NCBI GenBank assembly: GCA_031363085.1
Contig: JANLTU010000114.1
Coordinates: 1 to 33,103, forward strand
From: UBA6921 sp031363085
Lineage (GTDB): Bacteria; Pseudomonadota; Gammaproteobacteria; SG8-11
Direction: 5' to 3'
Length of the DNA: 33,103 nt
The first letter of the stretch is position 1, and each line of letters starts with the position of its first letter. The translations under genes were made by a program, and so were the position numbers. The notes beneath the pieces were generated by a model, which was not told the origin of the DNA, ran no database searches, and saw only the letters and a program-made list of their open reading frames with translations. Of the stretch, positions 16,391 to 25,007 are shown in pieces.

Positions 16391-17332
16391 TTACGGTTCG
16401 GCATCAAACGAAAATGTTTGTGCTACCCCGCTGCGCAACACTTCGAAATTTATCCGTTTCGCGGTATGAAGCAATTGCGACAATTCCAGCCCTCTCGCCG
16501 CACTGTCCAGGCGGACCCCATTAACCGTAGTAACAATGTCTCCCGGATGCAATCCAAAACGCGCCAACACTTGACGATCACGACCAGGATTGACGCGATA
16601 CCCCATCAAATGGTCCCCGTCACGCACTGGATCCGTCCGAATAACTTCGGCTAGATTTTGAGGATTCGTGATTAACGTATCGCGCAACTCTCGCAATAAG
16701 GCGCCGGTACTTTTTTGCTCCGTCGACGCTGGCAGCGCCAACATCGAAGGTTGCACACGCCGTGATGCAATATCCATCGGCAACTGCACTGGTCGAGGCA
16801 GCGATGCAGACATCACCACCTCAAGCGTTTCTTCTTGCGGTAAGCGCAAAATCTCCAGGCGATTATTGCGCTTCAAAATTACATGGTCAGCATGGATCTC
16901 TTCCACAATTGCGCCGCCTGGAACCATCATCCCCGGCGCATAATAATCCTCGCTACCGGTGGAATCACTAATGATTGCTTTACCGAATATTTTATCATCG
17001 GAAGAAATCAACCCCAACAGGACGAGATTGAGACGCGTCTCCGGGATGACCCGCGGTTCAGCGACTTGCGGCGGTGAAATCTCAACTCGCCCAAATAAGT
17101 TCCATTGGCCGATACTGACATCGATTGGCAATTTGAGCACTGGAGTAGGCAAGCTGGATTCTGGAGGCACGACTTCGTGCGATCCGGCCTCCGGCATTAC
17201 TTGCCATGTGAGCAATGCCAGCCGATACGTCATGCCCACCATTAAAACAATACTTAAAACGGACGGCAGGCGTTCTAATACGTGTGCATGCGCGGCGAAC
17301 ACACGCGAAGCCGCAATTAAATTCATAACCAT
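16391..17332 (-). CDS. gspC: GspC-like type II secretion inner-membrane protein
   Basis: This 313-residue protein has the layout of GspC, which links the inner-membrane platform of the type II secretion system to the outer-membrane secretin GspD. A single membrane helix is at about 23-45, a periplasmic HR domain at about 75-165 (WNLFGRVE, LNLVLLGLISSDDKIFGKAIIS, YYAPGMMVPGGAIVEEI), then a linker and a PDZ domain at about 220-310 (YRVNPGRDRQVLARFGLHPGDIVTTVNGVRL). No other gsp gene is in the window, so it is an orphan or the edge of a dispersed system. It lies next to the surface oxidase cluster, whose products could be its cargo; that link is inference. Confidence 0.75.
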   Translation of the reverse strand: MVMNLIAASRVFAAHAHVLERLPSVLSIVLMVGMTYRLALLTWQVMPEAGSHEVVPPESSLPTPVLKLPIDVSIGQWNLFGRVEISPPQVAEPRVIPETRLNLVLLGLISSDDKIFGKAIISDSTGSEDYYAPGMMVPGGAIVEEIHADHVILKRNNRLEILRLPQEETLEVVMSASLPRPVQLPMDIASRRVQPSMLALPASTEQKSTGALLRELRDTLITNPQNLAEVIRTDPVRDGDHLMGYRVNPGRDRQVLARFGLHPGDIVTTVNGVRLDSAARGLELSQLLHTAKRINFEVLRSGVAQTFSFDAEP

Positions 17333-17345
17333 GTACTATCAGTAG

Positions 17346-17368
17346 TGCCCGACAAATTAGCTCGGGCA
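17346..17368. repeat. 7-bp hairpin in the leader of the GspC-like gene
   Basis: TGCCCGA and TCGGGCA pair perfectly around a 9-base loop, ending 14 bases upstream of the ATG at 17332. The surrounding gap 17333-17590 holds no gene. It could affect translation or mark the end of the upstream transcript. Confidence 0.4.
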
Positions 17369-17590
17369 GTTAAATGACTTTGAGCAAAGGCCCAAGGCTA
17401 CACAAGCGAGCGCCTCCAAGGCACTACAGCATGTTATAGGCCATCTGAATATGGCTACAGATTGCCTACTTGTAACGTAACTCTTTGGTGTCTTTTCAAA
17501 TACAAGCTCACCATCATCCAGTCGCATTCAACCATGAATACGAGCTTCTCGTGTCTCGAACTCCCGTCTAAGTATCTGAGCCTGTTGTTC

Positions 17591-19297
17591 CTAAGGCACA
17601 ATCCATTCGCTCGTGTCCCACTCCAATTCGTGCTTGGAGCCGTACTTCAGAACATAACCGCCTTTCACCGCAAAACGCTGATCAGGACCTAAGCTGACAT
17701 TATGAAACCCTGAGACCGAGGGCATAGTTTCCGCCATCGATTCAATTCGTTCTATGAAATATTCGCACGAAAAATTGTTGCGTATATGGCGCAATGCTTC
17801 GGCGACGAGCGTAACAGTGAAATACGTATTCGCTTGGAGAATTGCGTTGCTTAAAGGGATTTTCTTGGTGTTCAACCATGCGTGCATGCGTGCCAAGCGC
17901 GCAGAGAGTAAGCCGGGTAGTTCATAAGGATAGATTACGTAACCCGGCGCTTGAACACGCCAATCATCAGGAAGATGTTCGCGCAAATAACCCCCTGAAA
18001 GATATACGCGCTCAGTATGGAGGGACACCGACGTCATATTCTGAAAATCATCGAGATCAGCGCGGTTCAACCAAAGCACCAATACAGCGGGCTGCGCCTT
18101 CAGCAACACTTGTTCCCAAAAGGGTCGAGAAAGTTTTTCGCCTACTCCAATCGTCACATCGACAACGCTCACGCCTTCAAACGAAGAAATAGCACGCCGC
18201 AATGCATTTGCTGCGGCCACACCGCGAACGTCGTTCCGATAGATTTGAACCACCGACTTGACCGATGCAGCCGCCGGGTACTCGCGCAGATGAGCCGCCA
18301 ATACCTCAGCTTCCAGATCTATGCCTCGCGAAAAATATAACGAGTAAAACGCTGTATCGGATTGAACCGGAAGATCGATTTGCGGAAACAAACAGGGGAT
18401 TTCCAAAGTCTCGCAGAATTCATGCACAGGCGCCCACGCGCCCGTGCTTAATCCACCCAGCACAGCGAATACCGGTTGCTGCCGATAGTAAGTCTCCAAC
18501 TGAGCTCCCCAACTTGTGGATGCTCCTTTTAAGTCCCACACGTGCAGCACCCACTTCCGGTAACCTTGATACATTAACTCCCGAGAATGCAACGCTTCTC
18601 TGGCACGCCGTGGTTCTTGCCGTGTTTCACCGTTCTTATCGCGAATGTAAGTATCGAGGATATTAAGCATCTCCTGACGATGGCGTAAATCGACACCCTC
18701 CACAACGACGGTCGCCAGATGAATCTCTGCATCCGTGACTCCTGGCGCGGAGACAGCAGACAGCGTCTGCAGGTAACTTACTAATGGGCTGAACTCGGCG
18801 TCGCTAATTTTATAGCGCGGCATCAGACGATCCAGCGGTCGCCCTGCGCTATCGACACCGTCCCGCAGCGCGCGCAACAGAGTTTTTTCGGTATATACCG
18901 GACGCGTATCGGGTTGATTCACCTGCGCTTGAACTTGGCCAGGGTTCGCCAAATTCTGCACCTCAAACAATACTGGGCCGGTAATTGGGCGTACGACAGT
19001 TCCCCCTTCAGAAGAACCCAAACCACTGCGCCGATGGCAATTCACACACGCCACTGATTTACCCTGGAGGGCCAGATCTGCACGCCCGCTCGCGACGACC
19101 GGCTGGCCGGAGGCGAGCATTCCGGTGCGGTAAATATGTTTGCCGATTTCGACTAATTCAGCACCACCGCTTGGCAGCTCGGCGCCGCGCGCAGGCATTA
19201 TCAGCGCGCTCAAAAAAACTAGGACAACCAGATGAGAAGAATAACGAAATGAAGTGCGGCGAAACAAAAAATACAGCCGTGTTGCAAGTTGCGTCAT
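17591..19297 (-). CDS. Cytochrome c fused to a periplasmic ABC-type ligand-binding domain
   Basis: This 568-residue exported protein has a signal peptide ending near ARGA. The N-terminal part is a mono-haem cytochrome c with C84-V-N-C87-H88 and probable axial M159 (LMPRYKIS). From about 190 the chain is a type 1 periplasmic binding protein domain, the fold of amino-acid ABC-transporter binding proteins, seen in IHLATVVVEGVDLRHRQEM, FAVLGGLSTGAWAPVHEFCE, VVQIYRNDVRGVAAANALR and LYLSGGYLREHL-like segments. The fusion suggests ligand-dependent electron transfer or redox sensing. Its ATG overlaps the SCO stop codon (ATGA), so translation is probably coupled. No transporter permease genes are nearby. 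Confidence 0.75.
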   Translation of the reverse strand: MTQLATRLYFLFRRTSFRYSSHLVVLVFLSALIMPARGAELPSGGAELVEIGKHIYRTGMLASGQPVVASGRADLALQGKSVACVNCHRRSGLGSSEGGTVVRPITGPVLFEVQNLANPGQVQAQVNQPDTRPVYTEKTLLRALRDGVDSAGRPLDRLMPRYKISDAEFSPLVSYLQTLSAVSAPGVTDAEIHLATVVVEGVDLRHRQEMLNILDTYIRDKNGETRQEPRRAREALHSRELMYQGYRKWVLHVWDLKGASTSWGAQLETYYRQQPVFAVLGGLSTGAWAPVHEFCETLEIPCLFPQIDLPVQSDTAFYSLYFSRGIDLEAEVLAAHLREYPAAASVKSVVQIYRNDVRGVAAANALRRAISSFEGVSVVDVTIGVGEKLSRPFWEQVLLKAQPAVLVLWLNRADLDDFQNMTSVSLHTERVYLSGGYLREHLPDDWRVQAPGYVIYPYELPGLLSARLARMHAWLNTKKIPLSNAILQANTYFTVTLVAEALRHIRNNFSCEYFIERIESMAETMPSVSGFHNVSLGPDQRFAVKGGYVLKYGSKHELEWDTSEWIVP

Positions 19298-19962
19298 TGA
19301 ACCGATAGTTGCTTATATTCGCTAATCAAATCCTGTGCGCTTGCGAATCCGTCGAGACGGACCCAAGGCGCATCCGGCGCCTTTCGTAGCAACATCACTG
19401 GAATGTGACTCATTTTATTTCCACGGTATACGTCAAATGCTTTTTGCACGGTCAGGATATTGTTCAACTCGCCGGTATAAAATCTCCATTGCGTGCCGGC
19501 GTGGTATTTTTGCGCGTATTCACGCAGTTTAGCTGGCGTATCGTGTTCTGGATCGATGGAAATTGAAATCATACTTACGCTGTGCTGCTCGTCCCCAAGT
19601 TCGCGTTGAAACTGCTCAAAGGTCGCCGTTAGCATCGGACAAACTGCGGTGCAGGTGGTAAATATGAAATTCAAAATGACCGGAGACCCTGAGCTTAGGG
19701 CCGCAGTCAGAGACATCGCGGTACCGTCCATTCGCGTGACATTGACGTCGGGTAGCGAATAACGAACCTCCGAACGTCGCACACTGGTTTCAACCGCTGT
19801 CTGCGCGGGATGTTGGTGCGCAGAATGCTCCACCGGTTCCATACCCAGCATTGAGGCGTGCTCGTCCGCTTTTGCCGCGTCGACGAACAAGAACACCAGT
19901 AATCCCAAAAAAATTACATAATGTTCAACCCAGAACTTACCTGCGGAATGGTCTACCTTCAT
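19294..19962 (-). CDS. SCO1/SenC-family copper chaperone
   Basis: This is a membrane-anchored periplasmic thioredoxin-fold protein that delivers copper, classically to the CuA site of cytochrome oxidase. From the ATG at 19962 it has 222 residues: an N-terminal helix, a His/Met-rich segment (MLGMEPVEHSAHQH, about 38-51), then the core with C104 and C108 (FTTCTAVCPM), SISIDPEHDTP and the copper-ligand histidine H186 (MSHIPVML). All three expected copper ligands are present. The frame is open to 20025, but those extra residues look unlike a signal sequence. Sitting in a cluster of cupredoxin genes, it more likely loads copper into proteins A and B than into a respiratory oxidase. Confidence 0.9.
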   Translation of the reverse strand: MKVDHSAGKFWVEHYVIFLGLLVFLFVDAAKADEHASMLGMEPVEHSAHQHPAQTAVETSVRRSEVRYSLPDVNVTRMDGTAMSLTAALSSGSPVILNFIFTTCTAVCPMLTATFEQFQRELGDEQHSVSMISISIDPEHDTPAKLREYAQKYHAGTQWRFYTGELNNILTVQKAFDVYRGNKMSHIPVMLLRKAPDAPWVRLDGFASAQDLISEYKQLSVQ

Positions 19963-20044
19963 GCTAGCCCCGGCAAGTTTGCGATCATCGAAATCTCTAC
20001 GGCGACCGAAACGTGATTGGCCCACACAGCAGCCATAGAACCCG

Positions 20045-22294
20045 TTATCTCACACGCACCAGAACCGTCGCCGTATTCGATAACGCGCCAAGGTTGTCGG
20101 CTACCCGATAGGTAAAAGTTTCTGTACCGAAGAAATTCGCTTTAGGTGTAAAAGTAATCGTCCCGTTAACATTGACAACAACCGTACCGCCTTTGCTAGG
20201 CGCAGATACTATCGCTACGCTGGCCGGATTCAAGCTTCCGTCGGGATCCTTATCGTTAGCCAGTACGTTTATCACCACCATAGTATTCCTTCTCATCGAA
20301 GCGATATCGTTATTTGCCACAGGTGCGATGTTGGCAACCAAGGGAGTCACAGTAACCGTAACAGTGGCCACATTACTGAGTAACGCACCATCACTCGCTT
20401 GATAGGTGAAGCTATCAGTCCCGGAAAATCCCGCATTTGGCGTGTAAGACAACGAACCATTCGAATTAAGTGTAACCACGCCATGAATCGGTAGTCCGAC
20501 GAGCACAGCGACCAACGGGTTGCCATCTACATCAGTATCGTTGGTTAAGATACCGGGCGCAGCCACGCTCAAAATCGACCCTTGCACCACGCTATAGTTG
20601 TCATTCGTAGCCACTGGCGGATGATTTATACGTGCGACTGCAACGGAAAAGCTTTGTTTTGTAAACAGGTTAATAGCGTCGGTGACACGCACGCTAACGG
20701 AAAACGATGCTCCAGCCTGGCTTATCGTGGGGGTCCAGGTAATCAATCCCGAAATCGGATCGATCACCATTCCTGCTGGGGCTAGATCCAATGAAAATAT
20801 CAGCGTGCCAAGATTAGGATCGGTCGCGCTCACCAAATATTGGTAAGCGCTCCCTTCGGTCGCTGAAGTTATTGGCGTTGAGATAATCGTTGGCGGAGTG
20901 CCTTGGGGTTGCGCGGCAAACAGGACGTTGTAGGCGGCCACTCCATTGACTAGGCCATAGCCGTAATCGTTATCCGATCCGGTGCTACCCAAATCGAATG
21001 CGGATTGTGTCAACGCTGCTTCTAGCGCGGCAACACTCGTCTGTGGAAAAGCACTCAACAACAGTGCCATGGTGCCGGCGACATGTGGGGCAGCAAACGA
21101 TGTTCCGGACACTGTGGCATACAGAGGTAAACCGCCAAACGAACGATCCGAGGTACTGATGTTGACACCTGGCGCAGTCAGTTTGGGGAAGATGCTCCCA
21201 TCGCACGCCGATGGACCACGGCTGCTGAAGCTTGCAATGCTCATGTTGCTATCAACGGCCCCGGTCGAAAAACCAGACGGATTATTCGCTGGACTCTCGC
21301 TGCTAGAAGGGTTCGGACCTGCATTGCCTGCGGCAAATACCACGGCGATGCCGGCGGCTTTCAACATTTGGATGTCAGGTTCAAACTCACTTACACACTG
21401 GCCACTCGCACCCAAACCCCACGAAGCATTGACGACATTGGGCGCGTCTGCCGTAGTAGGATTGCCGTCGGGGTCCAGCATCCATTGGAATCCAAGATGG
21501 ATGTCGCTGAGGAGCGCTTGGCCGGTATCGTCGTAGACCTTAGCTGCAATCCACCGTGCGCCGGGCGCAACACCAATTGCAGTGCCGCCCACGGAACCAC
21601 CGACCATGATCCCCATGGTTTGCGTTCCGTGTCCATTTGCATCATAGGGCGTAGCATGTTGTGCGTAAGGATCGTACCAACTATTACTGCCGCCGCGCCA
21701 AGTACTGGCTAAATCCGGATGACCTACATCTACGCCGGTATCCAAGTTACCTACCACCACCCCGGTCCCGGCAAAACCCAAGGTCCACAGATCAGGTGCA
21801 TGGACCATGTTCAAATTCCACTGTGGCACTGAAATGGCGGCCAGCGTGGCGGCTAGCGGTACCGTAGGAGCCTGCAGTGCCGAATCTAACCGTACGAGCG
21901 ACACGCCAGGCTGTTGCGCGAGTGCCGCAACCTGATCGGCGCGTACCGTTGCAGCAATTTCATTACGCATCCATACCAGTTTTACCTTGCGCGCCCCTTT
22001 CGTTGCCAAATACGCGCGCACCGACCGTTGATCGCGGTCAGCGACGCCCTTCATGGCTATGATCAACTGTTGGTGAATCGCATGTATGCCCGGCGCGGCA
22101 CCTACGATCAAGCTTGAATTCACTTTATTCGGAAAGGTTAGAATAACGGAAATGTCAGCGCTGGGCGCAAGGCGTCCGATCTCGCTTATCACTTGGGCGT
22201 CGAGCACCCCAGCACGTAACTCCAAATGCGTGGCAAATAACGGCAATGTAACCAATACCACGGCCGCCCATTTTCCGGTTAAAAAGCGCTTCAT
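20045..22294 (-). CDS. Secreted subtilisin-like (S8) protease with Ig/cadherin-like repeats
   Basis: The precursor has 749 residues with a signal peptide and an inhibitor-like propeptide (about 30-140). The S8 catalytic domain has D185 (NLDTGVDVGHPD), H222 (NGHGTQTMG), N324 (AAGNAG) and S399 (SGTSFAAPHVAG), all intact. After about 465 come a putative-Ig (He_PIG) domain and two cadherin-like/VCBS-type modules ending at the C-terminus. The last module is strikingly similar to the last module of cupredoxin protein C. GAGGT lies six bases before the ATG. It may mature the large proteins of the cluster at the cell surface, which is inference. Confidence 0.92.
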   Translation of the reverse strand: MKRFLTGKWAAVVLVTLPLFATHLELRAGVLDAQVISEIGRLAPSADISVILTFPNKVNSSLIVGAAPGIHAIHQQLIIAMKGVADRDQRSVRAYLATKGARKVKLVWMRNEIAATVRADQVAALAQQPGVSLVRLDSALQAPTVPLAATLAAISVPQWNLNMVHAPDLWTLGFAGTGVVVGNLDTGVDVGHPDLASTWRGGSNSWYDPYAQHATPYDANGHGTQTMGIMVGGSVGGTAIGVAPGARWIAAKVYDDTGQALLSDIHLGFQWMLDPDGNPTTADAPNVVNASWGLGASGQCVSEFEPDIQMLKAAGIAVVFAAGNAGPNPSSSESPANNPSGFSTGAVDSNMSIASFSSRGPSACDGSIFPKLTAPGVNISTSDRSFGGLPLYATVSGTSFAAPHVAGTMALLLSAFPQTSVAALEAALTQSAFDLGSTGSDNDYGYGLVNGVAAYNVLFAAQPQGTPPTIISTPITSATEGSAYQYLVSATDPNLGTLIFSLDLAPAGMVIDPISGLITWTPTISQAGASFSVSVRVTDAINLFTKQSFSVAVARINHPPVATNDNYSVVQGSILSVAAPGILTNDTDVDGNPLVAVLVGLPIHGVVTLNSNGSLSYTPNAGFSGTDSFTYQASDGALLSNVATVTVTVTPLVANIAPVANNDIASMRRNTMVVINVLANDKDPDGSLNPASVAIVSAPSKGGTVVVNVNGTITFTPKANFFGTETFTYRVADNLGALSNTATVLVRVR

Positions 22295-22408
22295 AGGTTT
22301 ACCTCGTACAACTCTAATATTGAATAATGGCAGTTCAAAAATTGAACATCGCTACATGGGTTACTGAAGTACACGCTTGCTTCAAAATTCACCTGCCTGG
22401 ATCCGCCG

Positions 22409-22927
22409 TTATTGAATGACGACTTCCCCAACCTGGGTGTCGCCCATCACTAAAAGTACATGGTCGCCGGGTTTAACGAATTTTCCGGGATTCGCAAACA
22501 TCATGAAGTAAATGCGATCCAGCTTGGCTTGCTGAGCTTTCTGGCGTAACAAACCCAACTTAGCCGTATCGGGAATCAAAAATTTGGCACCGCTCGCCTG
22601 CTCCTGGAGATACGCCAACACCTTTGGTTGAAACAAGGTTGCGGCTTTTTCCGCATTCAGCACGCGGTAACGCACATCGATCATGTAACCTGCGGCACTG
22701 AGGTGGGCGGCGGTAATTTGGATACCGGAAGCGCTCGTAGATGCCGCAAGATCTTTTGGTTGCGGGGATGCTGCCGCCGACGGACTTACGTCACTGGGAA
22801 GGGTCGTACATGCAGAGAAACCCAGGGCGAAAACCATGGCGCTCAGACTAAGACCGATACAGCTCCGCGCGGTGATTTGGATACGAATTTTTCTTGCCCA
22901 AAGAAACCGGACAATTGCGTTGTTCAT
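22409..22927 (-). CDS. Small lipoprotein of unknown function in the oxidase cluster
   Basis: This 172-residue protein has an N-terminal hydrophobic segment and a probable lipobox ending at C40 (LGFSAC). The rest is a low-complexity Ala/Ser linker (about 45-70) and a folded beta/alpha domain with YMIDVRYRVLN, KVLAYLQEQ and a PGKFVKPGDHVLLVMGD motif. I do not recognise a family. The ATG at 22927 is preferred over 22942 because an AGG motif stands at a suitable distance. It sits between cupredoxin protein C and the protease with gaps of 130 and 114 bases, so it probably shares their transcript. Confidence 0.7.
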   Translation of the reverse strand: MNNAIVRFLWARKIRIQITARSCIGLSLSAMVFALGFSACTTLPSDVSPSAAASPQPKDLAASTSASGIQITAAHLSAAGYMIDVRYRVLNAEKAATLFQPKVLAYLQEQASGAKFLIPDTAKLGLLRQKAQQAKLDRIYFMMFANPGKFVKPGDHVLLVMGDTQVGEVVIQ

Positions 22928-23057
22928 GGTACCTGCTGCCATTTTTGGTACTACAAAAACTATATTTCCATACCTTTAACGACGCGGATCCCGCCTTCCA
23001 GCTTCTCCACTACTAACAGAGCCCGCGAGAAGACGAGAACCTGCCGTTTACAATGAA

Positions 23058-24980
23058 CTACCTTGTTACATTGACGCGAACCGTTGCCCTGTTTGATACC
23101 GCTCCCAGGTTGTCCAGCACCGTGTAAGTGAACACGTCGGTACCGAGGAAATTCACTTTAGGCGTAAACGTGATGGTGCCGTTCAGATTTGCGACCGCAA
23201 TACCCCCCCGGCTTGGCGTGTTCACAATCACCACTGTGGCGGGATTAAGCGTGCCGTCGGTATCGTAGTCATTCGCCAACACGTTGATGATCACCGACGT
23301 TGGAATCGCGAGCGTGCTACGTTTTACCGTTGCCGCATCGTTGACCGCGACGGGTGCCTTGTTAGCCAAGATATTCACAGTGACCGTCGCGATGTTACTT
23401 AACAACAGTCCGTCACTCGCTTGGTAAGTAAACGTGTCGGTACCAATCGAGCCCGCCGTTGATACATAGACAAACGAACCGTTCGCGCTCAAGGTCAGCG
23501 TGCCTTTGGTCGGAGCCGCTACCAGCGCGGCCGTTATCACGTCACCATCGGGGTCTATATCGTTGGCCAACACGCCTTTTGCTGCCACGGTGAGCGTGCC
23601 ACCCGTGACGATACCGTAAGCATCATTCACTGCAATCGGCGCATCGTTTATCGGAGCCACTACGATGTTCACCGTAGCCACGTTGCTGCTCAATGTGCCG
23701 TTGCTGGTTTTATAGGTGAAGCTGTCGGCGCCAAAGAAATTCAGTGCGGGCATATAGATGAACGAGCCATCCGCCATCAACTGCAAGGTGCCATGCAGGA
23801 CATTATTCACCAGTACAGCACTTAACACTCCAGCACCCGTGTCATTACCCAACACGCCGGGTGCCACCACCGTCAGCGCCGTATCTTCGTTCACCGCGTA
23901 ACTGTCATTGGTTGCGATGGGAACTCCCGCCACTGGTCCGCCCACTGCCAGTAAAGTGAACATGCCACCGCCGGGTGCGGCACCGTTGGTGAGGCTTAAG
24001 CGGCGGTCATAAACCGCATAGGTAGCCGCCGCCGTTCCGGTGGGCACAATTACCGCGTCAACAGTTTTGCCGGCGGGCAATAATACGGAGTATTGCTCCT
24101 TCGGATACGCATAGGCTCGACCGTCTTCGGCAACCAAACGCATATTCATTCCCTGCAACAGCGGCACATGGGTTTGCAAACCTGCATTCAATATGCGCAA
24201 CAAGGTCTGTTGGCCGATGTTTCCGGCAGCCAGCGCTGCTGCGCCAGAATTGTAGGGCGCACCATTGACCAAGAAATATTTCGGCGCGTAGTTAACTGTG
24301 CTGGGGTAAGCAACGGAACCATAGGTCCCACCGGCAACCGCAGCATGTAGGGCGGGGTCGATTTCGCTGTACAACAACACCGTTTCGTTGTCGTAAGCGA
24401 CGCCTGGATAGGCTTGACCCGATCCGGCCACGAGGCCGTCAACCGCATTGCTGGTCATGCTGCCGTACAGGCCCATTTGCACTTGCACTGCGGGGTGCGT
24501 GCCGCTTTGATACAGATAGGTGCCGGGACGCAGATTCGTCCACGTATAATTGACCGGTGTGGTCAACGTGCCACTCGGGGTTTCGTGGGTAAACGAACGA
24601 ACACGTTGTCGGCCTTGTGGATCGGCAAACTTGACCGGAACCATGGTTGCGGTTTGACCGGGAACCACGATAGACACCGGACTCGGCAGATTGTTATACA
24701 AGTGGATGGTAAGCGTGGTGTCCCCTGCGGGCACGACGAGGCGTGGACCTGGAACCGTCACTGGCGCCGTGCCTGGCCCTGCAACTGTAGCGGGAGCGAA
24801 GCCCCACATGGTGACCGGCACGTCGGTTGCTAAGGGCGTTGCGCTACCGCTGGGCATACCGACCGTGGTGGCATCAGCGCGCAACCAATATTCCGCAGCG
24901 AAGGCGGAACCTGTTAATCCGGAACACGCAATCAGCACCAAGGCTTGCGTGGTGCGCGTGTTTTTCAAAAAAGTTTTCAT
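23058..24980 (-). CDS. Cupredoxin/multicopper-oxidase-like protein C with cadherin-like repeats, copper ligands lost
   Basis: The precursor has 640 residues with a signal peptide (ends near AFA). The first half has two cupredoxin domains that follow protein B closely in framework: LPSPVSIVVPGQ, GTYLYQSGTHPAVQVQMGLYG and LLRILNAGLQTHVPLLQGMNMRLVAEDG. Every position where a multicopper oxidase has its HxH, HCH or HxxHxH copper ligands carries other residues. The second half (from about 355) has three cadherin-like/VCBS-type modules rich in APVAVND and DTFTYQASDG motifs. It may be a structural subunit. AGGAG stands six bases before the ATG, and the gene starts 27 bases after protein B ends. Confidence 0.8.
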   Translation of the reverse strand: MKTFLKNTRTTQALVLIACSGLTGSAFAAEYWLRADATTVGMPSGSATPLATDVPVTMWGFAPATVAGPGTAPVTVPGPRLVVPAGDTTLTIHLYNNLPSPVSIVVPGQTATMVPVKFADPQGRQRVRSFTHETPSGTLTTPVNYTWTNLRPGTYLYQSGTHPAVQVQMGLYGSMTSNAVDGLVAGSGQAYPGVAYDNETVLLYSEIDPALHAAVAGGTYGSVAYPSTVNYAPKYFLVNGAPYNSGAAALAAGNIGQQTLLRILNAGLQTHVPLLQGMNMRLVAEDGRAYAYPKEQYSVLLPAGKTVDAVIVPTGTAAATYAVYDRRLSLTNGAAPGGGMFTLLAVGGPVAGVPIATNDSYAVNEDTALTVVAPGVLGNDTGAGVLSAVLVNNVLHGTLQLMADGSFIYMPALNFFGADSFTYKTSNGTLSSNVATVNIVVAPINDAPIAVNDAYGIVTGGTLTVAAKGVLANDIDPDGDVITAALVAAPTKGTLTLSANGSFVYVSTAGSIGTDTFTYQASDGLLLSNIATVTVNILANKAPVAVNDAATVKRSTLAIPTSVIINVLANDYDTDGTLNPATVVIVNTPSRGGIAVANLNGTITFTPKVNFLGTDVFTYTVLDNLGAVSNRATVRVNVTR

Positions 24981-25007
24981 GGTTCTCTCCTGCCTCTACC
25001 CGAACGT

